Source: a virus
IMG/VR virus record: IMGVR_UViG_3300033064_000964
Location: 1 to 64,000 of that record
Reading direction: 5' to 3' (one strand)
Length of the DNA: 64,000 bases
Position 1 is the stretch's first letter. Each line of letters opens with the position of its first letter. The translations under genes and the position numbers were made by a program. The notes beneath the pieces are model-generated. The model was not told where the DNA came from. It did not search any database and saw only the letters and a list, made by a program, of their open reading frames with translations. This document shows positions 38,201 through 45,427 of the stretch, in pieces.

Positions 38201-40534
38201 CGGCTGACTCAGGGCGGCGTGAACGTCCACGACCGGCTCATCCTCCGCAACCGCATCCACCCCGGCGGCTTCTCCATGAGCGCCCTGGATGCGGTCGGTC
38301 AGTGCCAGCTCCTCGTGGGCGCGGGCTCCGGCAACGCCAAGGCGGGTCTGACGAACGCGGACTACGGCGAGGCGGCCCACGGTGCCACGGTCCACGGGGC
38401 CACGATGGTCGGTCGGGTCGGCTTCGCTGGTGGCACGAACACGGCGGGCGAGCCGCAGGTGACCTTCTACGACGGTACGGGGGCACAGCCCGCGAACAAC
38501 GTCCTGGCCTTCACCCTCGACGGTGTGCCCTTCAGCGTGACGTTCACCTCGTCCGCCACGGGCACGGTGAACATCCTCGGCATCGCGGCGGTCGCGGGCA
38601 ACCGGATCATCCTCCAGATCCAGACGGCCATGGCTGCTCTGCCGGGCGCTCCGTTCGGCAATCTGGCAACCATCCAGGGCGCGAACATCATCCGCCCCGA
38701 GGGTGCGGGCATCCGCATCACCAGCACGGAGATGCACGAGAGCGGCGTCATCGTCATGGGTGGCGGCTCGGCCAACTCGGTACTCGGCTTCACCGAGGGC
38801 ATGGTCGCGGCCCGGCAGCTCGTCACGGCGGGGATGCTGGCGTCGGCCCTGAACTCGCACCGGGAGAACAACATCCCGGACTTCCTGCACGACTTCTCGG
38901 CCATCAACAGCGCGGCTGCTGAGTTCGCTGCACAGGCCATCGCCAAGGTGGTCGAGGACACGGCTTCACGGAAGTTCCTGCACATCGCCTCGGCGGGTCC
39001 GGCCACCAGCGACTACGGCACCGGCTCCACCATCGCCCTGCTGGCGGCCACGACTCGTTCCTGGCTGTTCGTGGGCACGGGCATCGACGAGCTGAGCAAC
39101 GCCGGTTCGGCGGGCGAGGCGGCCCTCAACGGATTCTTCGTCACGTCCTCGGACGGGGTGAACGGGTCGGGTTCGACTGACACCTCGGTCCTCAACGCGG
39201 GCACCGGACAGGATGGGACCATCGGCCAGACGTACCGCGACGCGGTGACGGGCCTGACGTTCACCATCCTGCCTCGCGGCTGGCACGACAACCCGGCGGG
39301 TCCGTGGAACGCCTACCCGGCGGCGGCGACGTTCCGGTTCGCGGTCAGCTCGACGGTCACGACCGACGCGAACATCCCGGTTCGGTCCATCCCCGGTCTG
39401 GAGATGAAGGTCGCCAACACGGCCGGTGTGGGTGCGGGTGACACGGCCATCGTGCAGACGTTCCCGCGAGGGGGCGAAGAGCCCGCCATCGGGGACATCT
39501 ACTACGCGAGCTACGTCTACCAGAAGCAGGATTTCACCACGGCATTCTTCACGAAGATGTCGTCCATCATCGCGGCCTACGGTGCCATCCACCCGGAGAA
39601 CCCGGTGTCGCTGGCGGCCTACCTGGCGATGATCAACGGGGCCGTCCTCGTCGGCGTGAAGCAGGTGCCCCGTGCGACCGGGACCAACTTCGCCAGCATC
39701 ACGACCTACGTGGCGGCGGTCACGGAGCTGGAAGGTGTCCTGCCCGGTCACATCGAGCCGGACCTGATCACTCCCCTGCTCGGGACCTCGACGCAGCTCT
39801 TCCAGTTGCTCGCCCGCAGCAACGACATCCAGAGCAGCATCCGCTACCGCAGCGAGCGCACCAGCGTCATCGGGATGGCGGCGGGCTCGACCGAGGCGCA
39901 GGCGAAGACCCTGGCTGGTGTCCTGTCCAACGACCGGATGCGGGTGGTCTACCCGGACATGGCCCTCATCGACATCGAGGAGGACGACGGGACCAGCAAG
40001 GAGCACCTCATCGACGGCCCGATGCTGGCCGCGATGCTGACCGGCTCCGTGGTCAGCCCGAACTACGACGTGGCCTCCCCCTGGACGCGACGGAAGCTCA
40101 TCGGGCCGAGCCAGCTCGGTCGGACGCTCGACGCCGTGCAGCAGAACCAGCTCGCCCAGGCGGGCATCACGGTGCTGGACGACAAGCCCCCCTTCATCCG
40201 GGTGCGTCACGGTCTGACGACCGACATGACCAGCATCCTGACGAAGACGCCGACCGTCCGGCTCATCGCCGACCACGTGCAGCAGCAGAGCCGGTCCACG
40301 CTGGACCAGTTCATCGGGCTGAAGTTCCTGCCCGGCATCCTCTCGCAGGTCGAGGGGCGGCTGGCCAAGATGTTCCAGACGCTCGTGAAGCAGCAGATCA
40401 TCGCCATCTACACCGGCCTCAAGGCTCAGGTGGATGCCGAGGACCCGACGACGGCCAACGTCGAGGCGTACTACCAGCCGGTCTTCCCGCTGCTCTACAT
40501 CGTCCTGACGTTCCATTTGAGGGCCTCCCTCTAG
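35225..40534 (+). CDS. Giant contractile tail sheath protein
   Basis: 1769 residues, more than twice the ~660 of T4 gp18. The N-terminus (YENPLQGAIESLKIPIF) and the C-terminal ~490 residues are typical of sheath proteins: NDIQSSIRYRSERTSVIGMA, VVYPDM, PPFIRVRHGLTTDM, LIADHVQQQSRSTLDQFIG, ending LRASL. The extra length lies between. It includes repeated beta units with a DGAxxxxTLAQxPxxG...YYFN pattern (about residues 115-165 and 320-375) and further Ala/Gly/Val-rich domains to about residue 1200. These inserted domains probably decorate the tail surface. The sheath assembles around the tube protein at 48553 and drives contraction. Confidence 0.9.
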   Translation: MAFPGLNYAPPNVYTRTEYENPLQGAIESLKIPIFIGEGNEYLSQVDLECVRGSSATIDQRIVGEDMTGRAVVSVSATGVVTRGAFNGVLNRVQVQNLPVVDGSGRGTTSNSRSDVTVTLNGLPVVVTALDGAAGILTLAQSPALGDLLRVSYYFNREDTLVTDDLSEQVTTLAALIEASVGIKDVNAPTPGTTTIDLHADVLGPSGQVIVPANNVLNLVVDGTTVALTLTPKTDYTMQQISNVISAAGFGTLTGATFVNNHGESTLSLNADHDLTVLEGTANALLGLVTGSVSIRRKTFYTFNGPIVDGTNGGVTTTDPSHVVVKVDGVQVIPTTVDGATRAITLAQAPEAGSTVTATYWFNTWQDTYDHLAHVNVTSVERVGDVPGGSQYTQEADFILQNDRVMWGTAASVVSGITTTGSELLDDTQVTPTLVDNRTFMSLCTPVTSAQGTVSTSDFQLPLSPTLGNGRSTSLGQSLFQSISNNRIGVPVNRPDVVDVYWGFSVEDALVRGQVEVIKVEGSVITLPVNVPVGASVFASFYHNMIVDMEYTLAVVLPGISGVGTYTIADSAGSSVFTPTFDNSTKSAGLTGIEIVFPSGSELTPDLHFEGGAGTGFTGPIEEVVTVTLAATQDTPAKFTVSGPSPYVFVPGESDLIAMTINGDLVLPVAGTDMDVLSGGGLGVMAHFVGNEVVYPDGIDFDAADFVNGNEQVILTLDAVEVTATVEAAANVTVDGWVAAINEAADGHQGVAGAGAPATTTFELAAGSRSAVDNYYAGWRVVVGSGAFAITAGSIGTVASYVGATGIITLTAAIAGAAIFTVGDPYRIYNPDTMAEVKGATRFNGPIDLSGGAGFDTLTLRFNCLATGGAVNISAGVAALHASVTALATALNTAFRGASGSDILVTPAVGSPIALAIVGDVLLSGLDFIFTADGEGRLTVVVQLPGLSAAGFLEFVAQGAAVDDLGILAGFDVGTAGSGQMKLNIGEVAKSYRLTQGGVNVHDRLILRNRIHPGGFSMSALDAVGQCQLLVGAGSGNAKAGLTNADYGEAAHGATVHGATMVGRVGFAGGTNTAGEPQVTFYDGTGAQPANNVLAFTLDGVPFSVTFTSSATGTVNILGIAAVAGNRIILQIQTAMAALPGAPFGNLATIQGANIIRPEGAGIRITSTEMHESGVIVMGGGSANSVLGFTEGMVAARQLVTAGMLASALNSHRENNIPDFLHDFSAINSAAAEFAAQAIAKVVEDTASRKFLHIASAGPATSDYGTGSTIALLAATTRSWLFVGTGIDELSNAGSAGEAALNGFFVTSSDGVNGSGSTDTSVLNAGTGQDGTIGQTYRDAVTGLTFTILPRGWHDNPAGPWNAYPAAATFRFAVSSTVTTDANIPVRSIPGLEMKVANTAGVGAGDTAIVQTFPRGGEEPAIGDIYYASYVYQKQDFTTAFFTKMSSIIAAYGAIHPENPVSLAAYLAMINGAVLVGVKQVPRATGTNFASITTYVAAVTELEGVLPGHIEPDLITPLLGTSTQLFQLLARSNDIQSSIRYRSERTSVIGMAAGSTEAQAKTLAGVLSNDRMRVVYPDMALIDIEEDDGTSKEHLIDGPMLAAMLTGSVVSPNYDVASPWTRRKLIGPSQLGRTLDAVQQNQLAQAGITVLDDKPPFIRVRHGLTTDMTSILTKTPTVRLIADHVQQQSRSTLDQFIGLKFLPGILSQVEGRLAKMFQTLVKQQIIAIYTGLKAQVDAEDPTTANVEAYYQPVFPLLYIVLTFHLRASL

Positions 40535-40544
40535 TTCAATGATT

Positions 40545-40582
40545 TCAACCACTTAGGTCCCTTCATCGGGCCGGGTGGTTGA
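40545..40582 (+). terminator. Terminator-like hairpin after tail sheath
   Basis: TCAACCAC (40545-40552) pairs with GTGGTTGA (40575-40582), and an inner GGTCCC/GGGCC stem closes the loop. It sits 11 bp after the sheath stop. No strong U tract. Confidence 0.5.
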
Positions 40583-40588
40583 TAGTCG

Positions 40589-40616
40589 TTGACTAAGTAT
40601 CGGGCAGTCCGTATCT
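40589..40616 (+). promoter_or_regulatory. Sigma70-like promoter of endonuclease gene
   Basis: TTGACT (40589-40594), 16-base spacer, GTATCT (40611-40616), 9 bp before the ATG at 40625. Gives the homing gene its own host-type promoter separate from the sheath unit. Confidence 0.35.
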
Positions 40617-40624
40617 TCCGGGGT

Positions 40625-41965
40625 ATGGACTGCCCGATCTGCCCCACGACTGTCGTTGACGCCCGAGGGCTCGCGACCCACTTCCGCCATCAGGATGCGA
40701 CCCACCCCGTCTACAAGACGTGGCAGGAGGAGCAGCGGTGGGCCGGGAAGGTCGAGGGGGAGGACTACATCGTCTGCCTGGAGTGCGGGCATCGAGCGGG
40801 GACGCTGGCCCGGCATCTGAAGGCGGTTCACGGGATCACGGCTGACCAGTACCGGGTGAAGCACGGGGACGTGCTCATCCGGGCCACCAGCGTCACGGAG
40901 AGGCGTCGGGAGGCCATCCAGAGTGCGCGGACTACCTCGACTGCTTACGACGGCTTCAAGAGCGTCGTGTGCCCTTCCTGCGGGGAGGGGCACGAGGTCC
41001 ACAAACTGTCTGGCGTGGTGCCTTGCCCTGAGTGCAAGGAGCGAGCGGTGGCAGCCCACTGGGAGGGGAAGTCGGAGCCGGACGACTTCGTCGTCTGCCT
41101 GGAGTGTGGGTACCGGGCTGAGAACCTGACGAGCCACATCCAGAACGCTCATCCTGGGTACCGGGAGAGGCATCCCGATGCCTACATGGTGGCGTTGGGG
41201 TCTGCCGTCAGGGACAAGTCCGCGTTGAAGGGCCGCAGGCGGTCACCCGAGTTCAAGCAGGCCATCCGGGAGGCGAAGACCATCGGGCTGACCCAGGGGG
41301 ACTTCGAGCCCTACCTGGAGGCTGACGGCACGGTGGACCATCGACGTGCGATGGAGGGCTTGATGGTCGCGTGGCCGACGCTCAAGCGGTACATGGACGA
41401 CCTGGGGTTGAGCCCCACCGACAAGTACATCCGGCAGCGACAGGCCGAGCGGGTGGTGACCCTCACGGTGGAGGGTCTGGAGGCATTCAAGCTGAAGAAC
41501 GGGAAGGTGAGCGTGGGCCAGGCCGCGAGGGACATGGGCTACTGCTTCAGGACGGTCAAACGGGAGTGCGACCGTCTTGGGCTGCCGACGTTCCATCGCC
41601 GAATCCGTCAGACGCTCTGCCTGGACGCCGTGTCAGAAGCCCTCGGTGGTCTGGACTACGCCGAGGAGTGGAAGTCCTGGCGGTTCACGAACCCTCCCAC
41701 GGGTCATCGGTTCCGGTTCGACGGCTACTTCCCGGACGTGGGGTTGGTTGTCGAGTTCCAGGGGCACCAGCACTACACGTTCCCGAACGCCTTCATGGTG
41801 GACGAGTCATACCGGGGGGAGTGGGAGGCCATGGTGGAGCGGGACCGGATCAAGCGGGAGCTGATCGAGGCGGCTCCCGATCTGCTCTACCTGGAGATCC
41901 GGGAGGACGAGCCGTTCACGGACGAGATGTACCTACGGGGTCGTCTCGCTGGGCTGGGTCAGTAG
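40625..41965 (+). CDS. Homing endonuclease with MucR/Ros-like zinc fingers
   Basis: 446 residues from ATG 40625. The N-terminus has CPIC. Two modules, VCLECGHRAGTLARHLKAVHG with ADQYRVKHG and VCLECGYRAENLTSHIQNAHPG, look like the Ros/MucR zinc finger (CxxC...HxxxxH). A CPSCG...CPEC ribbon lies between them. The middle is helical DNA-binding. The C-terminal nuclease core RFRFDGYFPDVGLVVEFQGHQHY with RDRIKREL is of the Vsr/PD-(D/E)xK type. It lies right after the sheath gene, a likely homing target. Confidence 0.8.
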   Translation: MDCPICPTTVVDARGLATHFRHQDATHPVYKTWQEEQRWAGKVEGEDYIVCLECGHRAGTLARHLKAVHGITADQYRVKHGDVLIRATSVTERRREAIQSARTTSTAYDGFKSVVCPSCGEGHEVHKLSGVVPCPECKERAVAAHWEGKSEPDDFVVCLECGYRAENLTSHIQNAHPGYRERHPDAYMVALGSAVRDKSALKGRRRSPEFKQAIREAKTIGLTQGDFEPYLEADGTVDHRRAMEGLMVAWPTLKRYMDDLGLSPTDKYIRQRQAERVVTLTVEGLEAFKLKNGKVSVGQAARDMGYCFRTVKRECDRLGLPTFHRRIRQTLCLDAVSEALGGLDYAEEWKSWRFTNPPTGHRFRFDGYFPDVGLVVEFQGHQHYTFPNAFMVDESYRGEWEAMVERDRIKRELIEAAPDLLYLEIREDEPFTDEMYLRGRLAGLGQ

Positions 41966-42261
41966 CCCGAATCGTCATCGTCTGCGTAGCCGGTGCCACA
42001 TTCCTGAACACACTCATTCGACAGGTAGACCTGGTCGAAGTACCTGGTGCATGAGCCCCTGGAGACGCAGCGCAGGAGGCAGTCGTTGACTCGTGCCTCG
42101 TCCTGGTTGAGACCGTCCGACACGTCCTCACAGACTGCCGTTGCGCTGGCGACGGTCCAGCCATCCCCCAGGTCTTCACATTCGTCAGCCTTCTCGTAGA
42201 ACTGGCGACAGGGGGTACAGCCCGCGAGGAGGGCCAGGGCGAGCAGAAGAACACGGTTCAT
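41959..42261 (-). CDS. Cys-rich lipoprotein
   Basis: 100 residues. MNRVLLLALALLAGC is a textbook lipoprotein signal with lipobox LAGC. The mature part has about nine more Cys in a regular layout (CRQFYEKADEC, VCEDV, NDCLLRCVSRGSC, NECVQEC), suggesting a disulfide-bonded periplasmic or surface domain. The C-terminus is DDDDSGY, like the other two lipoproteins here. It follows the secreted protein gene by 23 bp on the same transcript. Confidence 0.75.
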   Translation of the reverse strand: MNRVLLLALALLAGCTPCRQFYEKADECEDLGDGWTVASATAVCEDVSDGLNQDEARVNDCLLRCVSRGSCTRYFDQVYLSNECVQECGTGYADDDDSGY

Positions 42262-42284
42262 GTGGCTCCGGTGTGATCGAGCGG

Positions 42285-42983
42285 TTAGCGGGGAGGGCTT
42301 CTGTAGTGGCCTCGGACGTAGGTGCCATCGGCTCTGTAGTAGCCCTGCACCTGGACGGTCTTGGCTGCTCCGGTGTAGCCACTGGTGTCTCCGTAGCATG
42401 AACCGTTTTCAGCACAGCCAGGGGCGTAGGACACCGTCCTTGTCGAGCTTGATGACGGGTATGTGTACCTCGGTGTCGGCTCGATCCTGGGCAGGTTCGT
42501 GTAGATGTCTGTCGCCTTGTAAACGGGCGAGGGTGCTGCGGGGGCAGGGTCGAAGTAGTTGGAGCAGATCCTCTCGGAGAGGTGGCCCTTGTCACACAGG
42601 GCTACCAGCGTCCGTTCGGAATCGGTGAGGTTTGCAGCGGCGACTGGTGTCGCTGCCATGGGAACCACAGTCGCCTGTCGCACCTGAGCCGTTCGGCCTA
42701 GCCAGGAGGGGCACTGGACCTGACCAATCTGCTCATTGCTCTGGAAGTAGCAGGCGGACCCGGACTTGAAGATCCGCCCTTTCAGGCCTGTGCTCAGGTG
42801 CAGAGCACAGAGGCTTCCAGCAGCAGTGAACACCACATCGTTCGGGTGCTCTGCACAGGTGAAGTACGCTGAGCACGAACCGCTATCTGGGTAGGTGGCC
42901 ACGGTGCAGGGGTCGGCTTGTGCCACACCCACGTTGAACATGAGTCCAAGCAGGAATGCGAGAAGGCTGAGTCGAGTCATCAT
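42285..42983 (-). CDS. Secreted Cys-containing protein
   Basis: 232 residues. Two adjacent Met codons at 42983 and 42980 follow GGGAG. The Sec signal MTRLSLLAFLLGLMFNVGVAQA probably ends after AQA. Mature domain 1 (~90 residues, many Cys) resembles a small disulfide-rich fold; the middle is Ser/Thr/Pro-rich. The C-terminus GYYRADGTYVRGHYRS is a motif I know from exported proteins of Gram-negative bacteria. Promoter motif at 43003-43033. Likely acts in the envelope, perhaps in superinfection exclusion; this is a guess. Confidence 0.65.
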   Translation of the reverse strand: MMTRLSLLAFLLGLMFNVGVAQADPCTVATYPDSGSCSAYFTCAEHPNDVVFTAAGSLCALHLSTGLKGRIFKSGSACYFQSNEQIGQVQCPSWLGRTAQVRQATVVPMAATPVAAANLTDSERTLVALCDKGHLSERICSNYFDPAPAAPSPVYKATDIYTNLPRIEPTPRYTYPSSSSTRTVSYAPGCAENGSCYGDTSGYTGAAKTVQVQGYYRADGTYVRGHYRSPPR

Positions 42984-43002
42984 GGTCTCCCGTCGTCTGA
43001 CC

Positions 43003-43033
43003 CTACTACGGGCCACATCGACGTTCTGAGCCC
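43003..43033 (-). promoter_or_regulatory. GGGCTCAGA-N14-CGTAGTA promoter
   Basis: GGGCTCAGA (43033-43025), 14 bases, CGTAGTAG (43010-43003) on the minus strand, 20 bp before the secreted-protein start. It lies back to back with a sigma70-like promoter on the plus strand (43047). Confidence 0.65.
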
Positions 43034-43046
43034 CTTTCTGCACAGG

Positions 43047-43076
43047 TTGACACACCTGCTGGGGCTGCCTTACGCT
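43047..43076 (+). promoter_or_regulatory. Sigma70-like promoter
   Basis: TTGACA (43047-43052), 18-base spacer, TACGCT (43071-43076). It faces the plus-strand gene at 43234 and is immediately followed by an inverted repeat, so it looks like a regulated promoter. The 130 bp from 43101 to the gene hold nothing else I recognise. Confidence 0.45.
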
Positions 43077-43078
43077 GT

Positions 43079-43100
43079 GTTCAGCGCGACTACGCTGAAC
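43079..43100. promoter_or_regulatory. Operator-like inverted repeat
   Basis: GTTCAGCG-CGACTA-CGCTGAAC: a perfect 8-bp inverted repeat with a 6-base centre, beginning 3 bases after the -10 box. Size and position fit a repressor operator at the transcription start. A leader hairpin is the alternative. Confidence 0.45.
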
Positions 43101-43233
43101 CTCATGGGCTCTCCCGCCTGAGACCCTCCAGGGGCAAACCGGACTCAGTCCGAGGTCGATCAACCACGGTTGAACTCAGCACGGCTCATCGAAGAAGGCG
43201 GACTTCGCAGAGTGGTGCGTGGAGTTCCCGATC

Positions 43234-43929
43234 ATGAGCGACAACAAGAAGCTGAAGACCGCCACCCGCGAGCGCATGGCTCGCACGGGTGAGAAGTACA
43301 CCACGGCCAGGATGCACCTGCTGGGTCAGCAGGGCGTGAGCCGCGAGGAGAGGATCAGGAGACTGGTCGCCCCCTCACCCACTGGGATCTTCACCGACCT
43401 GGCCACCTGGGTCATCTGCAAGGACGGGGAGGAGCCGGAGGGCTTCTTCCGTCTCCCGCACAGGGGCATCATGGGGCTGCGAGCCCTCGTAGAGCCGAAG
43501 CACTACAGCACCCTCGGCCCGAAGATGCGGAGCTACGGGGAGCCGCCCGCCGTCTACTTCGAGGGGCGGGTGGAGGCGTGGGTGGAGTGGGGTGCCGAGC
43601 AGGGGATCGCTCTGCTCAACGTCACGGACATCGCAGGCGACAGGGATGCCATCGAAGAGTTCCTGGGCCGTCTCGGTGTGCCTGCTCCGGGTCAGGCCCC
43701 GGAGGGGCACCTGTTCCCTCGTGGGGATGTCTGTTGTCGGGCCAGGGGAGACGAGTGGGCTGAGTTGCCCGTCCCCCTGACCTCGGTGTCCAGCCGCAGC
43801 GTGATCCGAAGGCCCACCACCGGCTCCGCACTCGGTACCACCAGTCCGTACTCATCCGGCCCCGGAGAGGCCATGCCTCTCCCACGATGTCGAGTAGCTC
43901 GGCCCCACGGAGCTTCCACATCCACGTGA
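43234..43929 (+). CDS. Hypothetical protein with doubtful C-terminus
   Basis: 231 residues from ATG 43234 (GTG 43219 also possible). Residues 1-~160 have normal composition (basic N-terminus MSDNKKLKTATRERMARTG, then WVICKDGEEPEGFFRLPHRG). After about base 43720 the sequence becomes Ser/Arg/Pro-rich and lies antisense to a plausible minus-strand gene. The true end may therefore be nearer 43720, with a frame error in one of the two genes. Function unknown. Confidence 0.5.
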   Translation: MSDNKKLKTATRERMARTGEKYTTARMHLLGQQGVSREERIRRLVAPSPTGIFTDLATWVICKDGEEPEGFFRLPHRGIMGLRALVEPKHYSTLGPKMRSYGEPPAVYFEGRVEAWVEWGAEQGIALLNVTDIAGDRDAIEEFLGRLGVPAPGQAPEGHLFPRGDVCCRARGDEWAELPVPLTSVSSRSVIRRPTTGSALGTTSPYSSGPGEAMPLPRCRVARPHGASTST

Positions 43930-44029
43930 TGACGGCTCCGTGGGCCATGGCTTCCGGCCAGACGGCCCGGATCGCTGCGTCGGCCTCAGCCCAGGATGAG
44001 GCGCGTAGCTTCGGCCCGGCGAGCCCCAT
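43622..44029 (-). CDS. Small minus-strand gene, probably frameshifted
   Basis: The start ATG 44029 is well supported by TTGGAGGTG 6 bases upstream. Residues 1-~52 (MGLAGPKLRASSWAEADAAIR...LRGAELLDIVGEA) read well, then this frame becomes Trp/Arg/Pro-rich. Good coding resumes in another frame as GPDEYGLVVPSAEPVVGLRITLRLDTEV and stops at 43692. A single-base shift near 43875 would join them. Alternatively a separate gene starts at ATG 43874 (GGGAGAGGC before it). 44030-44118 holds no gene. Confidence 0.4.
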   Translation of the reverse strand: MGLAGPKLRASSWAEADAAIRAVWPEAMAHGAVITWMWKLRGAELLDIVGEAWPLRGRMSTDWWYRVRSRWWAFGSRCGWTPRSGGRATQPTRLPWPDNRHPHEGTGAPPGPDPEQAHRDGPGTLRWHPCRLRCP

Positions 44030-44118
44030 GGGGTCACCTCCAAGCTGCCCTCGTCGGAGGATGACCGCGCGAGCCTGTAGGCCCGAGGCGGGGTCCGGGG
44101 ATGAGCCTCTGACCTCGC

Positions 44119-44436
44119 CTAGCGGATGCTCACGGTCGTCTTGGTCTCGACGGTGAGCTTCGCAGCGACCTTCAGCACCGCGAAGACGGGCGGCTTGTGC
44201 CCGTAGGAGTGCTTCGGCACCTCCGATAGTTCGTCCACCTTCGCCTGGAGGATGGCCTTGTCGGTGGTGACCCAGTGCTCGAAGGTGTCGGTGGTGACGG
44301 TGTGGGCGGGGTAGCCGTGCCCAGGAGCGGTACGGCTCCGCTCGTCACCTTCAACGTAGGTTGAGTCGGTCTTGTAGACGTGGACTGCGAAGTGCGGTCC
44401 TTCGGGGATGTCAGCGGGGGTCTTGACCCTGTTCAT
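44119..44436 (-). CDS. Hypothetical phage protein
   Basis: 105 residues from ATG 44436 with CAGGAG 8 bases upstream. Beta-rich with HFAVHVYKTDSTYVEGDE, TTDTFEHWVTTDKAILQAKVDEL and a Thr/Val-rich C-terminus. It lies 20 bp after the coiled-coil gene, in the same operon. Confidence 0.55.
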   Translation of the reverse strand: MNRVKTPADIPEGPHFAVHVYKTDSTYVEGDERSRTAPGHGYPAHTVTTDTFEHWVTTDKAILQAKVDELSEVPKHSYGHKPPVFAVLKVAAKLTVETKTTVSIR

Positions 44437-44456
44437 TTCGGTGCTCCTGTTCGTGT

Positions 44457-45392
44457 TCACACTCGGTCCAGGACCGACCCACCAGCGGCGGGCAGCAGGT
44501 CGAGGACGCGCTCCTCTGCATCGCGGAGCCGTTCCGTCAGTTGCTTGATCTCAGCAGCCTGATTCTCGATCTGCCGCTCAAGCGCACCTTTGGTCTGACG
44601 CATATCTGTGTCGGCGGCGTTCTGCCTGTCCATCGCCTCATGCCACCGCTGCTCTGCGGCTTCGGTCGCCTTGTTGGCAGCCTTGACCTCCAGCTTCATC
44701 GAGTCGTAGTCCACCATTCCAGCCCGGTGCTTATTGGCCTGCTTGCCAGCGAGCTTCACGTCGATACGGGCCTTCCCCTTGGGGAAGTAGTGGCCCCACA
44801 CCCCATGGCTGGAGATGATCTTGGCGACATCGGAAGAGCAGAGGGTCAGCCGGGTCTTCTGACCCTCCGATCTCCATTCGTTGTACCAGACCTCAGTGTC
44901 AGGCCCCAGGTAGCTCAAGTTGGGGAACAGGAAGCGAAGCTCCGGCGGCTTGAATACTCCTTCCAGCTTGACGGGCTCCGTCATGTAGGGCCGAACCGAG
45001 CAGGAGTCGCTGTCCCCACACCACCAGTGCCCGCCGTTGTCCTGACGCACACTGGTCAGACTGCCCGGCGAGAGGTGTCCATCAACCGAGTCCTTCGTGC
45101 GTCGGGAGTTCTGCGGGAGTCCGATCTTCGGCAGGTCGAACATCCGGGGGGGCGGCGGCGTGAACTCTCGGGCCTCCCGGAAGTGCTGCTTCTGGGCAGC
45201 CGTGAGCCACAGCTCCTCGACATCGCCCGTGTGGCAGTTGAACAGGGGGTAGCTGACGTAGACATTCAGATCCGCCGACGTGATGTACGTCACCCCTTCC
45301 AGGGTGACCCGCGACACCACCTTGGCGTAGTGGTGCGTCACCCGAAACATCGAGTCGCCTTGGAAGACGAATGCGCGGGTCTCCTTGTCCAT
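44457..45392 (-). CDS. Hypothetical protein with C-terminal coiled coil
   Basis: 311 residues if started at ATG 45392. The first ~200 residues are mixed and unrecognised (YNEWRSEGQKTRLTLC, YFPKGKARIDVKL). The last ~110 form a long coiled coil (ANKATEAAEQRWHEAMDRQ, LERQIENQAAEIKQLTERLRD). The promoter block CGTAGTA ends only 4 bases before this ATG, so the mRNA would be leaderless, or translation begins at the in-frame ATG at 45350, which has AAGG upstream. Confidence 0.55.
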   Translation of the reverse strand: MDKETRAFVFQGDSMFRVTHHYAKVVSRVTLEGVTYITSADLNVYVSYPLFNCHTGDVEELWLTAAQKQHFREAREFTPPPPRMFDLPKIGLPQNSRRTKDSVDGHLSPGSLTSVRQDNGGHWWCGDSDSCSVRPYMTEPVKLEGVFKPPELRFLFPNLSYLGPDTEVWYNEWRSEGQKTRLTLCSSDVAKIISSHGVWGHYFPKGKARIDVKLAGKQANKHRAGMVDYDSMKLEVKAANKATEAAEQRWHEAMDRQNAADTDMRQTKGALERQIENQAAEIKQLTERLRDAEERVLDLLPAAGGSVLDRV

Positions 45393-45396
45393 GGGG

Positions 45397-45427
45397 CTAC
45401 TACGCTCCTGGTCGATGGTCTGAGCCC
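45397..45427 (-). promoter_or_regulatory. GGGCTCAGA-N14-CGTAGTA promoter
   Basis: GGGCTCAGA (45427-45419), 14 bases, CGTAGTAG (45404-45397) on the minus strand. It starts in the stop codon of the upstream minus gene and ends 4 bases before the next ATG. Confidence 0.65.

Noticed and set aside
34946-38890. 1314-codon open frame on the minus strand opposite the tail sheath gene
   Set aside because: Composition is Arg/Val/Asp/His-rich in the way expected of the antisense of GC-rich coding DNA; the plus-strand sheath is certain. Same reasoning for the long minus frames at 4163-6076, 6266-8197, 15279-17753, 58014-60359 and 60669-62474.
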